Assembly: GCA_021413885.1 (NCBI GenBank)
Contig: JAIOPM010000010.1
Span: 1 to 45,078 of the forward strand
Reading direction: 5' to 3'
Length of the DNA: 45,078 nt
Origin: Planctomycetota bacterium
GTDB lineage: Bacteria > Planctomycetota > UBA1135 > GCA-002686595
Shown here: one piece after another, positions 1 through 9,973 of the stretch
How the letters are laid out: the number at the start of each line of letters is the position of its first letter
Numbering within the stretch: the stretch's first letter is position 1
Notes under the pieces: model-generated
What the model was told of the DNA's origin: nothing
The model's database searches: none
What the model saw: the letters and a program-made list of their open reading frames with translations, nothing else
Position numbers and translations under genes: made by a program

Positions 1-450
1 GTCGGCGGCAAGAAGCTCGCGCGGCTCGCTCGCCAAAATAGCCTCGACGAATTCCTGAAGTCGAAGCAACTCGAGGACTCGCTCGGCGGTTGGCTGAAGC
101 TCGCGCACGGCCTGCAAGGTCGGCCGATCGTCACGTACCACAAGACCAGCGTCTACCTCGCCGATCGCTTCGGCTTCAAGGTGCCGATCGAGATCGAAGA
201 GAAGCCCGGCATCCCGCCCTCCGCTCGTCACCGCGACGCGGTGGTCGAACTGATCGGCCAACAACACGTGAAGACGGTGATGCAGGAAGTGTTCTACGAC
301 CGCGCGGTCGCCGACTACCTCGCCGAGCACACCAAGGTGCACGTCGTCGTCGTTCCCATGGACGTCGGCTCCGAGGTCGGCATCACCGACTACTTCGCGT
401 TGATCCAGAACTTCCTCGACAAGCTCGTCGCTTCGGAAACCACGAACTGA
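1..450 (+). CDS. Metal ABC transporter substrate-binding protein, C-terminal part (ZnuA/TroA-like)
   Basis: The reading frame is open from the first base, so the N-terminal half lies outside the window. About 149 residues remain. The stretch TYHKTSVYLADRFGF matches the place in ZnuA/TroA-type (cluster 9) proteins where a His after a short beta strand helps bind the metal. The end, with PMDVGSEVG and a tyrosine-containing last helix, also suits this fold. It is followed after 22 bases by an ABC-3 type permease, the usual gene order, so the pair probably imports zinc or manganese. The ATPase gene is not seen and would have to lie upstream. The metal cannot be told from the sequence. Confidence 0.8.
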   Translation, partial: VGGKKLARLARQNSLDEFLKSKQLEDSLGGWLKLAHGLQGRPIVTYHKTSVYLADRFGFKVPIEIEEKPGIPPSARHRDAVVELIGQQHVKTVMQEVFYDRAVADYLAEHTKVHVVVVPMDVGSEVGITDYFALIQNFLDKLVASETTN

Positions 451-472
451 CGCCGCGCTCAGGAGACTCCGC

Positions 473-1987
473 ATGGACGCCGTGTTCTTCCACTCGATGC
501 TGTATCCGTTCCTCGCGTGCCTCGTGGTCACGGGCATCCACGTGTACCTCGGGATCCACGTCATCGAACGCAAGGTGATCTTCGTCGACCTCGCGCTCGC
601 GACGCTCGCGGCGTTCGGCGTCGTGTGGGGCGCTCTGCTCGGGTGGGAGAGCGACGCGTTCCCGTGGGCGGCGAAGGGATTCGCGTTGGCGTTCACCTTC
701 GTCGGCTCCGCGGTGTTCTCGATGACGCGCATGAAGCACGAGCGCGTGCCTCACGAAGCGATCATCGGCATCACGTACGCCGTCGCGCTCGCGGCGACGA
801 TGTTGGCGAGCGCCAAGTTGCCGCACGGCGCCGAGGAAGTGCACGACCTCCAGGCGGGCAGCATCCTGCTGGTCAACGGCGCGACGATCGTCGAGACGGC
901 GATCGGGTACACGCTGATCGGCATCTTCCACTACGTCTTCCGCGCGCGCTTCCTGGCGATCTCGATCGACCCGGCGCGCGCGGAAGCCGAGGGCGTCAAC
1001 GTGCGCCTGTGGGACTTCCTGTTCTACGTGTCGCTCGGTTTCGTCGTCACGCGCTCGGTGTCGATCGCGGGCGTGTTGCTGGTGTTCTCGTACCTCGTCA
1101 TCCCCGCGGTCGTCGCGGTGCTGTTCGCCGAGCGCATCGGCGTGCGCCTCGTGATCGGTTGGACGGTGGCGACGTTGGTCAGCGCACTCGGCGTGTGGAT
1201 CTCGTACTACCAAGATCTACCTAGCGGCCCGGTGATCGTCGTCTGCTTCGGCGGCTTCCTCGCACTCGCCGGCGTCGTCCACTTCTGGCTGCACAGTTCG
1301 AGTCGGATGAGCGCGAGCCTCCGCGTCGCGCTCGGCGCGGTCGCGTTCACCGCGTTCTTCGGCGGTTCGTTGCTGTTGCGACGTCATGAGACCGTCGACG
1401 TCATTCGGTTGCTCCAGACCGGCGCGAAGAGCGAGCGCATGATCGCGCTCCTGACGCTCGAAGCGCAGCCCGAGTTGTGGCCCGAAGTCCGCCCGTTGGT
1501 TCCCGACTTGCTCGCCAACGCCGACGTCGAGGTGCGTTCGAAATTGCTCGACTTGGTGGCGGAGCGTCACGCGCTCGACTTCCTGCCGCAGATCCACGGC
1601 CTGCTGCGGACGCCGAACGACTTGCTGCGCGAGCAGGCGTTGAAGACCGTGCGCCGTCTCGCTCAACCCGCCAGTGCCGCGCCGATCCTCGCCGCCGCCG
1701 CGGTCGAGGAGGACGACGACCTCAAGGTCGAGATGGCGGAGGCCGCGCTCGAGCTCGGTGACGCGAGCGGCGTTCCGTTCCTGCTCGACGTGATGGAGGC
1801 GGGCGATGCGCAACAGGCCCGAACCGACGCTTTCGAGCACCTGCGCGCGCACGTCGACTCCGGCCTGCCGTTCCACGCCGAGGGCGATGCGACAGCGCGT
1901 CGCGCCGAAGTCGCGGCGTTGCGCGATTGGTGGCGCGCGCACCCGAGCTCGTTCTCGGCGGCGCCCTCGGCCGTGCCGAGTCGCTGA
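473..1987 (+). CDS. Metal ABC transporter permease (ZnuB/ABC-3 family) fused to a C-terminal HEAT-like domain
   Basis: The start is supported by AGGAGA eight bases before the ATG. Residues ~1-275 form a multi-helix permease of the ABC-3 family (ZnuB/MntB), with the family features LGIHVIERKVIFVDLALA near the start and ARAEAEGVN in the middle, followed by the conserved VSIAGVLLVFSYLVIPA region. A further hydrophobic segment lies at ~285-302. Residues ~310-504 are not part of the family: they look like four or five HEAT-type helical repeats ending in a WWRAH segment. Ordinary ZnuB proteins have about 260-300 residues, so this is nearly 200 residues longer. The tail presumably lies in the cytoplasm or periplasm as a protein-binding or regulatory domain; that is inference. 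Confidence 0.88.
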   Translation: MDAVFFHSMLYPFLACLVVTGIHVYLGIHVIERKVIFVDLALATLAAFGVVWGALLGWESDAFPWAAKGFALAFTFVGSAVFSMTRMKHERVPHEAIIGITYAVALAATMLASAKLPHGAEEVHDLQAGSILLVNGATIVETAIGYTLIGIFHYVFRARFLAISIDPARAEAEGVNVRLWDFLFYVSLGFVVTRSVSIAGVLLVFSYLVIPAVVAVLFAERIGVRLVIGWTVATLVSALGVWISYYQDLPSGPVIVVCFGGFLALAGVVHFWLHSSSRMSASLRVALGAVAFTAFFGGSLLLRRHETVDVIRLLQTGAKSERMIALLTLEAQPELWPEVRPLVPDLLANADVEVRSKLLDLVAERHALDFLPQIHGLLRTPNDLLREQALKTVRRLAQPASAAPILAAAAVEEDDDLKVEMAEAALELGDASGVPFLLDVMEAGDAQQARTDAFEHLRAHVDSGLPFHAEGDATARRAEVAALRDWWRAHPSSFSAAPSAVPSR

Positions 1988-2055
1988 CGCGCAGGCGGAG
2001 CGAGCTGGATCTCGCGGAGCTCGTGCGACAGAATCCGCCGCACAGGAGCTCCCGC

Positions 2056-2586
2056 ATGAACATCCATCCGCTTCGCCTCGTCGCAGCGCTCGTCCTCGTC
2101 CTGCTCGCCGCCTGCAAGTGCGCGGACTGCGCCGCGCCGGCGGCGTGCTCGAAGTCGTTGTCGCAGGCCGATCGCGAGGCGCTCGCCGCGAACTCCGCGG
2201 CTTGGTTGAAGGCCGTGCGTGCCTCCGATTGGGATGCTGTCGCGGCCGGGTACACAGACGACGCGATGCTCTTGCCGCCGAATCAGCCGGTGGTCTCGGG
2301 CCGCGATGCGATCCGCGCGTGGTTTGCCGCCTTTCCGCCGCTGGTGTTTATCGTCTCCGAGGACCTCGAAGTGGGCGGTTGCTGCGACACCGCATTCGTG
2401 CGCGGCGAGTACGTACTCCTGACCGCAACCGCGCAGTCGGGCGAGACCATGGAGGAGACCGGCAAGTTCATCGAGATCCGTCGCAAACAGGCGGACGGAA
2501 CTTGGTTGACGCTGCGCGACATCTTCAACGCGGATGGGGCGCCCGTTCGCTCCGATGGTCTCCAATCCCTCGGCTACTTGGAGTGA
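2056..2586 (+). CDS. SnoaL/DUF4440-like lipoprotein
   Basis: The ATG at 2056 is preceded by AGGAG and opens a lipoprotein signal peptide with the lipobox LAAC. The mature part of about 155 residues has the look of the NTF2/SnoaL-like fold used by DUF4440 proteins: a helix with AAWLKAVRASDWDAVAAGYTDD, then LPPNQPVVSGRDAIRAW and alternating strands ending with WLTLRDIFNAD. The mature N-terminus carries four Cys (CKCADC then AAC). It lies 68 bases behind the permease-HEAT gene on the same strand and might be co-transcribed. The substrate is unknown. The family assignment rests on pattern memory and is fairly good; a function cannot be given. Confidence 0.75.
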   Translation: MNIHPLRLVAALVLVLLAACKCADCAAPAACSKSLSQADREALAANSAAWLKAVRASDWDAVAAGYTDDAMLLPPNQPVVSGRDAIRAWFAAFPPLVFIVSEDLEVGGCCDTAFVRGEYVLLTATAQSGETMEETGKFIEIRRKQADGTWLTLRDIFNADGAPVRSDGLQSLGYLE

Positions 2587-2659
2587 AGCGACCTCTGGCC
2601 GCCAAGGCGCCGTCCCGCACTTCCCGAAGTCCGATTCGAGTTCGCGACGTCGAATCGGA

Positions 2660-2665
2660 TAGAAT
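2660..2665 (+). promoter_or_regulatory. -10 box TAGAAT, leaderless spacing to the start at 2673
   Basis: TAGAAT is followed by seven bases and then the ATG at 2673. This TANNNT-N6/7-start spacing places the transcription start on or next to the ATG. No Shine-Dalgarno sequence is present. I see no clear -35 box. Confidence 0.6.
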
Positions 2666-2672
2666 CCTTGCC

Positions 2673-2975
2673 ATGGCACGCATGTCGAATCGTGATCGGA
2701 TTGCACGCGCGGCGGAAGAAGCTCGAGTCACCGCCGAGGAAAAGACCGCGAAGAAGGCGACCAAGGTCGCCGGACCGAAAAAGGTCCGCGCCAAGAAGGT
2801 CGTCGTGCCCCAGCGCATGAAAGTCGTCTGGGACGTGTGCAGCCCGACCGGCGCGTCGGTCAAGCAATTCGGTTACGCCGACAAGCCGGCGGCGGAAGCC
2901 GACGCGCTCGCACGCACGCGTTCGAGCGGTCGCTCCCACGTCGTGCGGGCGAACAAAGTCCCGATGGAGGATTGA
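2673..2975 (+). CDS. Small basic conserved hypothetical protein
   Basis: A 100-residue protein with two parts. Residues ~1-47 are rich in Lys, Arg, Ala and Glu (KTAKKATKVAGPKKVRAKK), likely disordered and able to bind nucleic acid. Residues ~48-100 form a compact segment, MKVVWDVCSPTGASVKQFGYADK followed by a helix and a final strand SHVVRANKVP. I recall similar short proteins from planctomycete-like genomes but no name or function. The open frame extends far upstream, but the ATG at 2673 is favoured because the -10 box lies exactly seven bases before it and because upstream sequence is shadow coding. Confidence 0.7.
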   Translation: MARMSNRDRIARAAEEARVTAEEKTAKKATKVAGPKKVRAKKVVVPQRMKVVWDVCSPTGASVKQFGYADKPAAEADALARTRSSGRSHVVRANKVPMED

Positions 2976-2996
2976 AGCAGTGGGCGCTGCGCGCGC

Positions 2997-5900
2997 CTAC
3001 TTGCTCTCGAACTCGCGGACCTTCGCCTCGAGCACCTCGGCGAGTTCGCTCTTCAACGTGCGCAGCGCGCGCACTTCGCCTTCGGCGCCCGCGACGTCTT
3101 TCAGCGCGAGGTAGAGGTAGCCCAAGTTGCAGCGCGTCTGGGCGTCCGCGGGATCGAGCTTCAACGCTTCCTTGTACGCGGCGAGCGCGGCGGCCTGTTC
3201 GCCTTGGCGGTGAAGCGCGACCGCGAGGCTCTGCGCGGCGAGCAAGTGGCTCGGATCGAGGGCGAGCGCGCGCCGATAGTGTTGGACCGCGTCGGCGAGT
3301 TGCCCCTGGCGCTCACGCGCGACGCCGATCTGGAACTCGACGTTCGCCGCGGAGCTCTCGCGCACTTCGACGCGCGCGAGCGAGTACTCGCTCGCCGGCC
3401 GTTCGAGTCCGTGCGCCTGCAAGCGCGACGCGACGTCCGACTCGAGCGGTTGCGGCAGCGGCCCGATCCAACGGCCGGGGAACGGCACGGAGGCGTCGCG
3501 GCGCGCGGCGGGGTCGAGATCGAAGAGCGCGAGGTCCTCGCGCAGTCGCTCGGTGTCGAGCGGCCCGCGGTACTCCGCGACCAGCCGTCCGCGCCCGTCG
3601 ATCAGAAAAGCGGCGGGCAACGTCAAGCCGCGCGCGTCGTCGTGCAACGCGCCGTCGACGAGCTCGAGCACGCTCAACGCCTCCTCGCCGACGAACGCGC
3701 GCGCGAACGGCCACGCGGTTTCCTTCCACGCGACGACGGCGCGTTCGCGTGCGGGCTTCTCCGCGTCGACGCTGAGCGCGAGCACCTGTTCGATGCCCGC
3801 GGCACGCCAACCTTCGGCGACCGCACCGATGCGCTCGAGCTCGAAGCGCGACGCCGCGTCGTCGACCGACCACAGCATCAACACCAACGGCCGACCGGTT
3901 CCCTGCGGCCCGTCGAGCGTGATGCCGAGCACCGCCGCCGGTTTGCCGTCCCACGTCTCGAGCACCAAGCGCGGCAACGGCAACGGCGTCGGCAACACGG
4001 TGCGCACGCACGCGTCGGCGACGGAACTCGGCGGCGTGTTCGCGCGTGAACGCGCGCGCGCCGCGGTCGCGGGAACCGCGCTCACCGCGTGCGTGCCTTG
4101 CACGAGCCGGTACGCCGCGCCCGCCTTCGGCGCGCCGAAGTCCTCGGTCTCGCCGCTCGGCCAACGCACGGTGACTCCGCGCACTCCCGCGCGACCGAGC
4201 CCGAAGTGCACGCGCGACGTCGACTGCGCGAGATAACCGGCGCCGCAGCGCAGCGTGCTCGCGTGCTTGCGTCCGTCGCTGTCCTCGACCGTCACGCGCG
4301 CGCCGACCGCGGTGTGCTTCGCATCGCTGCCGCGCAGGTCGAACGCGATCCACGCGTTGCCGTTGCTGCGGCGATTCTCGAAGACACGCAACATCGGCGC
4401 GCTGCGGTTGGTGACGATCAGATCCTCGTCGCCGTCGCCGTCCCAATCGATGCGCGCCGCGGCGCGCGAATCGTCGGGTTGGTCGAGGCCGAGCGCGCTC
4501 GAAGCGTCGGCGAAACGCGCGCCGCCGACGTTGAGCAGCGCGACGTTGCGCTCGTGGCCGTTCCACGAATAGCCCTGGCGCATCAGGTGATTCACCGCGC
4601 GCCAACCGAGCGAGTAGTCGTCACCGGGCTCGCCCGGAACTTCCGGCGATTGCGTCACGACTTGGCGCCAGAAGAAGCTGTCGAGGTCGGGCTCGCGCTC
4701 GCCGGTGACGAAACCGTTGGGAGCGAAGAGGTCGAGCGCGCCGTCGTCGTCGAAGTCGACGAAGATCGCGCCCCAACCCCAACGACCGAACGCCGTGCCG
4801 CTGGTGCTCGCGGCGTCGCTGAACCCGCGGTCGCCTCGGTTCAGGAACAGCGAATTCCCCTCTGCGTGATGACGGTATGCGTTCCGGATCGCCGCCGGGG
4901 ACGACGCGCGGAAGTCCAGCCGCGACGCCAGTCGTCCGCCGGCCGGTGAGTGCATGTTGGTGACGTAGAGGTCGATCCGACCGTCGCGATCGACGTCGCC
5001 CCAGTCGACGCCCATGCTCGCGGCGATGTCCTCGACCCCGAGCGCGGCCGCGACGTCGACGAAGCGACCGCCGTCGTTGCGATATAGATTGTTGCGCCCG
5101 AAATCGTTGGCGACGTAGAGGTCCTGATCGCCGTCGTCGTCGAAGTCCTCCCACGCGGCGGCGAAGCTGAAGCGCTTGTTGTTGGCCTCGAGTCCGACCG
5201 CCGACGCGACGTCGACGAAGCGCCACGCGCCGTCGTTGCGCAACAACATGTTCGCTTCGCCGTTGTTCGCGTCGTGGTAGGGGACCGGCAGACCGTTCTG
5301 TTCGTACGGCGAGAGGTACGAGCACGCGTACAAGTCGAGATCGCCGTCGCGATCGAAGTCGGCGGCTGCGAGCGACGTGGCGAGCGAGCGCTCGAGCAGA
5401 CCCTTGCGCTCGAAATGCCCCGCGCCGTCGTTGGCGAAGAACACTAGTCCCGTGCCTGTCGACACGACGAGATCGACGTCACCGTCGCCGTCGAAGTCGG
5501 CGAGCAACGCGCTCGACGACGCGTCGAGCAGATCGACGCCCGCCTTCGCCGACGCGTCGACGAGCGTGTGCCGCGGCGTGTGCAGCAGCAGTTGATTGGG
5601 GAGTCCACCGGGCCGACACAGGTAGAGATCCTCGAGCCCGTCGCCGTCGACGTCGCCGAGCGCGAGACCGTGGTGTCCGAGCGCGCCGGGGAAGAGCGTC
5701 GCCGCGATCCGCGCGCGCCAATGGTCGAGGCCGGGAGCGAGGCGCTCACGGAAGAACGTCGGATCCTCGAAGAGTTCTTCGGTGACGTCGGCGCAGAGGC
5801 CGCGTTCGTCGAGCGGGAGCTCGACCGCCTCGAAGTCGACGACGCGCACGTCGACGAGTTCGGCCGCGTCGCCGTCGAGGCGCCACGCGCACGACCACGT

Positions 5901-6452
5901 CGCGTTGTGCTGCAACTTCGCGGACGCATTCGCACCGCTCGCAGAGACGCGGACGCGAGCCTCGACCCTCGGCGGCGCGCCTTCGAAGCCGATCACCTCG
6001 AAGTCGAGCCGCGCTGCGCCGCGGAACGACCCACGCCACGCGGCGAGCGCTCGCGCGAACGGTTCGCGGGCGGCCGTTTCGTCGACCTTGCCGTCGTGCA
6101 CGCGCCACGCTCCACGTTCGCTCTCGGGCGTCGTCGAGGGATCGAACAACGGACCGACCCGCAGCTCACCGTCGATCCAACGGGCTCGGGCGAACTCGTC
6201 GTCGAACCGATCCTCGCTCCAACGCACCGAGACTTCGCGCAAGTGCACGCCGATCGCCGTCGCCCAATGCTCGACCGCGGACGAATCGAGGCGCTCGTCG
6301 ACCGACGCCAACTTCGCGCGCAAGGCCGGGTCGAGGCCGCGGTCGGGATCGCGCACCGGACGGGAACCGGTCGGCTCACTTTGCCGCGCGTCGGCGACGC
6401 CGGCACAGCACGCGATCGCGAACGCGATCCCGGTCACACGGTACGAATTCAA
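2997..6452 (-). CDS. Secreted CRTAC1-type FG-GAP/ASPIC protein with redoxin-like domain and TPR tail
   Basis: About 1150 residues. After a signal peptide (cleavage near VADARQ) comes a ~250-residue unassigned region. Residues ~280-690 hold FG-GAP/VCBS repeats with Ca-binding DxDxDGxxD loops (DVDGDGLEDLY, DFDGDGDVDLV, DFDDDGDQDLY). An ASPIC/UnbV domain follows at ~715-795, then a redoxin-like fold at ~830-1000 and a TPR tail at ~1035-1151 (HYRRALALDPSH, AYKEALKLDPAD). The redoxin fold has WSVDD where thioredoxins carry WCxxC, so it is probably not a dithiol enzyme. The start is uncertain: TTG at 6452 gives a signal peptide with an Arg, GTG at 6437 is an alternative, and a TACCTT box lies upstream near 6485-6490. 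The open frame reaches 6941 but the extra part is shadow. Probably a surface or periplasmic binding protein; the ligand is unknown. Confidence 0.85.
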   Translation of the reverse strand: MNSYRVTGIAFAIACCAGVADARQSEPTGSRPVRDPDRGLDPALRAKLASVDERLDSSAVEHWATAIGVHLREVSVRWSEDRFDDEFARARWIDGELRVGPLFDPSTTPESERGAWRVHDGKVDETAAREPFARALAAWRGSFRGAARLDFEVIGFEGAPPRVEARVRVSASGANASAKLQHNATWSCAWRLDGDAAELVDVRVVDFEAVELPLDERGLCADVTEELFEDPTFFRERLAPGLDHWRARIAATLFPGALGHHGLALGDVDGDGLEDLYLCRPGGLPNQLLLHTPRHTLVDASAKAGVDLLDASSSALLADFDGDGDVDLVVSTGTGLVFFANDGAGHFERKGLLERSLATSLAAADFDRDGDLDLYACSYLSPYEQNGLPVPYHDANNGEANMLLRNDGAWRFVDVASAVGLEANNKRFSFAAAWEDFDDDGDQDLYVANDFGRNNLYRNDGGRFVDVAAALGVEDIAASMGVDWGDVDRDGRIDLYVTNMHSPAGGRLASRLDFRASSPAAIRNAYRHHAEGNSLFLNRGDRGFSDAASTSGTAFGRWGWGAIFVDFDDDGALDLFAPNGFVTGEREPDLDSFFWRQVVTQSPEVPGEPGDDYSLGWRAVNHLMRQGYSWNGHERNVALLNVGGARFADASSALGLDQPDDSRAAARIDWDGDGDEDLIVTNRSAPMLRVFENRRSNGNAWIAFDLRGSDAKHTAVGARVTVEDSDGRKHASTLRCGAGYLAQSTSRVHFGLGRAGVRGVTVRWPSGETEDFGAPKAGAAYRLVQGTHAVSAVPATAARARSRANTPPSSVADACVRTVLPTPLPLPRLVLETWDGKPAAVLGITLDGPQGTGRPLVLMLWSVDDAASRFELERIGAVAEGWRAAGIEQVLALSVDAEKPARERAVVAWKETAWPFARAFVGEEALSVLELVDGALHDDARGLTLPAAFLIDGRGRLVAEYRGPLDTERLREDLALFDLDPAARRDASVPFPGRWIGPLPQPLESDVASRLQAHGLERPASEYSLARVEVRESSAANVEFQIGVARERQGQLADAVQHYRRALALDPSHLLAAQSLAVALHRQGEQAAALAAYKEALKLDPADAQTRCNLGYLYLALKDVAGAEGEVRALRTLKSELAEVLEAKVREFESK

Positions 6453-6506
6453 ATCCCCTCGATGCTGCTTGGAGCGGCGCGTGCAAGGTAGTGGATCGCG
6501 TCGCCG

Positions 6507-9500
6507 ATGGATAGCGCGAGCCGTCTGCCGTACGCTCCCGCACCTCACGTGAAGCGCGTCGCCTTCCTCCTGCTCGCCGCCTTCGTCGTCCTCGCCGTGT
6601 GGTGGGGGCGGCGCGCGTACGAACGACGCGGCGCGTCCGACGGCGCGGCGCCCGCGGCCTCGGTCGAGACGGTGCTCGCGCGCGAACGCGCCGCGGCGAA
6701 GTTCGAGACCGGCGACCTCGCGGGCGCGCGCAAGGAGCTCGCGCCGTTGGTCGCGGCGGAGAAGCCGGAGCTCGAAGATCTCGTCCGCGCCGCGATCGTC
6801 GACTACGTCGATCGTCCGTCGTCCGATCCCGAGCCGTTCTTCGCGCGCATTCGCGCCGCCCAGCCCGAGAACCCGTCGCTGCACTTCATGCAGGCGCGGA
6901 TGGCGCTCGAACGCGGCGACTTCGAGGGCGCGCTCGCGCACTTCGAGCGCGTGCGCCGCGGGCGGCCCGACGATCTACCGACGCGGGTCGCGCTCGCGGC
7001 GACGTTGACCGATCTCGGGCGGCCCGACGAAGCGCGGCCGTTGCTCGACGATGTCCTCGCGCTCGGCGTCGAGCGCGCCGGAATCTGGTACGTGCAAGCG
7101 GTCTATCGGTTGTGGCAACTCGAGCTGCGCTCGGGCCCCGGCGCGGAAGCGCAGCGGCTGAAGCAGCTCTACGAACAACTCGCGCGGCTCGGCTACGGCT
7201 CGGCCGATGCGCGGTTGCTCGACCAGGGTGAGCTCGCGCGTCTGCGCGCGCCGCGACCGAAAGGCATCGCCGAGGCCGCGCCGCCGCGCGCGCCGAACTT
7301 CACCGCCGAGCCGCCGGTCGCGCGCGAGTTCGCCGGCGCGCGCAAGCTCTTCGCGCACGATCTCGACGGCGACGGCGACATCGATTTCCTCGCGGCCGGT
7401 CCGCGCGGTTTGTTCGCGGCGTTCGCGAGTCCGGACGGCTTCCACGTCGAGACGATCGTCGACGGCGCGGTCGAGCACGTGCGCGCCGTCGATCTCGGCA
7501 ACCACGACAGCCTCGACCTCGTCGTTTGCCGCGGGGCGAGGGTGTCGTTGCTCGAACATCGCACCGGCGCGGAGCTTCTGTTCGGCGATCCGAGCGCGCA
7601 ACGTTGGACCGAGTCACCCGTCGAGTTGCCGAGCTTGCCCTCGCCGCCCGCCGATCTCGTCGCGGTCGACTTCGATCACGACGGCGATCTCGATCTCCTG
7701 TTGGTCGGAGCGTTCGGCGCGCGCCTCTTCCGCGACGACGGCGCCGCGCCGCGCGTCGACGCGCAAGGCACGGTTCGTTCGTCGACGTGTCGAAGGACGC
7801 GTCGTTGCCGGACGAGCGCGAACTCGCGTGGTGCGACACCGAGGACTTCGACGGCGATTCCGACGTCGATCTGCTGCTCGGCGGCCCGAATGCGCTCGTG
7901 CTGATGGACAACCATCGCGCGGGCAAGTTCGAGGACATCGCGGCGCGCGCGTTCGGCGGCGCGACGACGTTCGCGCGCGAGCCGGTGCTCGCCGACTTCG
8001 ACGCCGACAGCCGAGCGGACGTCTGCGTGCCCGGGAACCCGAGCGCGCTGTGGCGCAATCGCGGCGACGGCTCGTTCGCGCGCACGGCGACGAAGCTCGT
8101 CGTGCCCGAAAACTCGACCGCGCGCGCTCTCGACCTCGATCTCGACGGCACCGGCGATCTGCTTTGGTCCGGAGCGAGCTCCGCGTTCGACGGCGCGTTG
8201 GCCTTCGCCTCCGCGGTCGAAACACCGGTTGCGATCGCGGGCGCCGCCGCGCCGAGCGCGCCGTGGCTCCTCGTCGACCTCGATCACGATCTCGACGCGG
8301 ACCTCGTGCGCGCGACCGACGCGGGGCTCGAGCTCTTCCGTTGCAACGGCCCGGTCGGTCACGCCGCGCGTCTCGCGCCGCTCGGCCTCAAGGACAACCG
8401 CCGCGCAATCGGCGCGGTCGTCGAAGCGCGCACGCGCGGTCTCTACCGGCGCGTCTATTGGCGTGGCGAGCCCGAGCTCGTCGGCTGCGGCCCGTACGAC
8501 AAACTCGACATCGTGCGCACGACGTGGCCGAATGGCGCGGTGCAGACGATGCTCGACGTCGCGCCGACCGATCGGCCGTTCCTCGACACGCCGAGCGGCG
8601 GGTTGGTGCAGTCGGCGTCGTTGATCGGTTCGTGTCCGTTCCTCTATGCGTGGAACGGCAAGGACTTCGCGTTCGTCTCCGACGTGCTCGGCGTCACGCC
8701 GCTAGGGCTTCAGATGGCGCCGGGCATGTTGGTGCCGCCCGATCACGACGAGTTCGTGTTGGTGCGCGGCGACCAACTCGCGCCGCGCGACGGCGTGCTC
8801 GAAATGCAGTTCACCGAAGAGCTGCGCGAGGTCACGTACCTCGACCGCGCGCGCCTCGACGTCGTCGATCATCCGGCGAACGCCGCGATCTATCCGAACG
8901 AGCGCTTCACGCTGCCGCCGTTCCCGGAGGCGCACGTGCACACGGTGGTCGAACCGTTGTCGCCGCTGCGCGCCGTCGGCAGCGACGGCAAGGACTGGAC
9001 GCGCGAGCTCGCCGCGATCGACGACGTCCATGCGCTGCCGTTCATGCCGCTCGAGCCCCAATTCCTCGGCCTAGCTACGCCGCACTGGCTCGAACTCGAA
9101 TTCGATCCCGAGCGCGTGCGCGGCGCGAAGCGTCTGCGCCTCGTCTGCACCGGTTGGTTCTTCTGGACCGACGCGAGCGTGAACATGGCGAGCGCGCGCA
9201 CGCCGGGCGTCGAGTTCGTGCCGCCGATCGTGCAGGTGCCCGGCCCCGACGGCGCATGGCGCGACGCGGGGCCGCCGGTCGGTTTCCCCGCCGGCAAGTC
9301 GAAGACGATGGTGATCGACGTCGGCGACATGCTCGATCGCGAGCATCCGAAATTGCGCCTCGTGTCGACGCTGCGGCTCTACTGGGATTCGATCCGGCTC
9401 GCGGTCGATGACGACGATGCGCCGCTGACGACGACGTCGCTCGAACCGCAGAGCGCGCGTTTGTGGTCGCGCGGTTTCAGTCGAGCGCTCGCGACCGACC

Positions 9501-9970
9501 GCGCCGATCTGCCCGAGCGTTTCGATTGGAACCAACTCGCCGAGGAGCCGCGTTGGAACCAACACCCGGGTCGCTACACGCGCTTCGGCGAATGCAAGGC
9601 GTTGCTCGGCGAGGCCGACGATCGCTTCGTGATCCTCGGCAGCGGCGATGCGTTGACGTTGCGTTTCGACGCGAGCGCGTTGCCCGCGGTGCCGGAAGGT
9701 TGGACGCGCGACTACCTGCTCTACCTCGACGGTTGGGCGAAGGACCGCGATCCGAACACGCTCGAGGCGTTGAACGTCGAGCCGTTGCCGTTCCACGCGA
9801 TGAGCGGTTATCCGTACGGCGCGAACGAGAGTTTTCCGCGCACGCCGGAGCACGAGGCGTGGCGCGCCGAATGGAACACGCGCGAGGCGCGGCGTTGGAT
9901 CCCGCCGCTGGCGCCGAGCGCCGCCGCGGAATGGGCTCGCGCTGCGACGGGCTCGAGCGAAGCGAAGTAG
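6507..9970 (+). CDS. CRTAC1-type TPR/FG-GAP protein, one-base frameshift near 7771
   Basis: Divergent from the previous gene. The first frame gives an N-terminal membrane anchor (VKRVAFLLLAAFVVLAVWW), TPR-like helices to residue ~250 and FG-GAP repeats from ~280 (DLDGDGDIDFL, DFDHDGDLDLL). At about base 7771 the coding frame moves from that of 6507 to that of 9970. Adding one base gives a smooth join (DAQGT then GSFVDVSKDAS), after which the repeats resume (DFDGDSDVDLL). The C-terminal ~450 residues begin with PFLYAWNGKDFAFVSDVLG, a segment I know from CRTAC1 proteins of Acidobacteria and Planctomycetota. The repaired length is ~1154 residues. GTG at 6549 is an alternative start, as neither site has a clear Shine-Dalgarno sequence. 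Either a sequencing error or a recent mutation; the rest looks under selection. Confidence 0.8.
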
Positions 9971-9973
9971 CGA

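Noticed and set aside
383..1213. Long minus-strand frame opposite the ABC permease, and many similar long antisense frames
   Set aside because: They are rich in Arg, Asp, Ala and Gly without any family likeness and lie opposite clearly coding frames; this is usual in GC-rich DNA.
4255..4572. Plus-strand frames inside the CRTAC1 gene
   Set aside because: Shadow of the minus-strand coding sequence; Arg/Ser-rich without a pattern.
6453..6941. Upstream extension of the minus-strand CRTAC1 frame
   Set aside because: It runs through the front of the divergent gene, has no likeness and would put the signal peptide in the middle of the protein.
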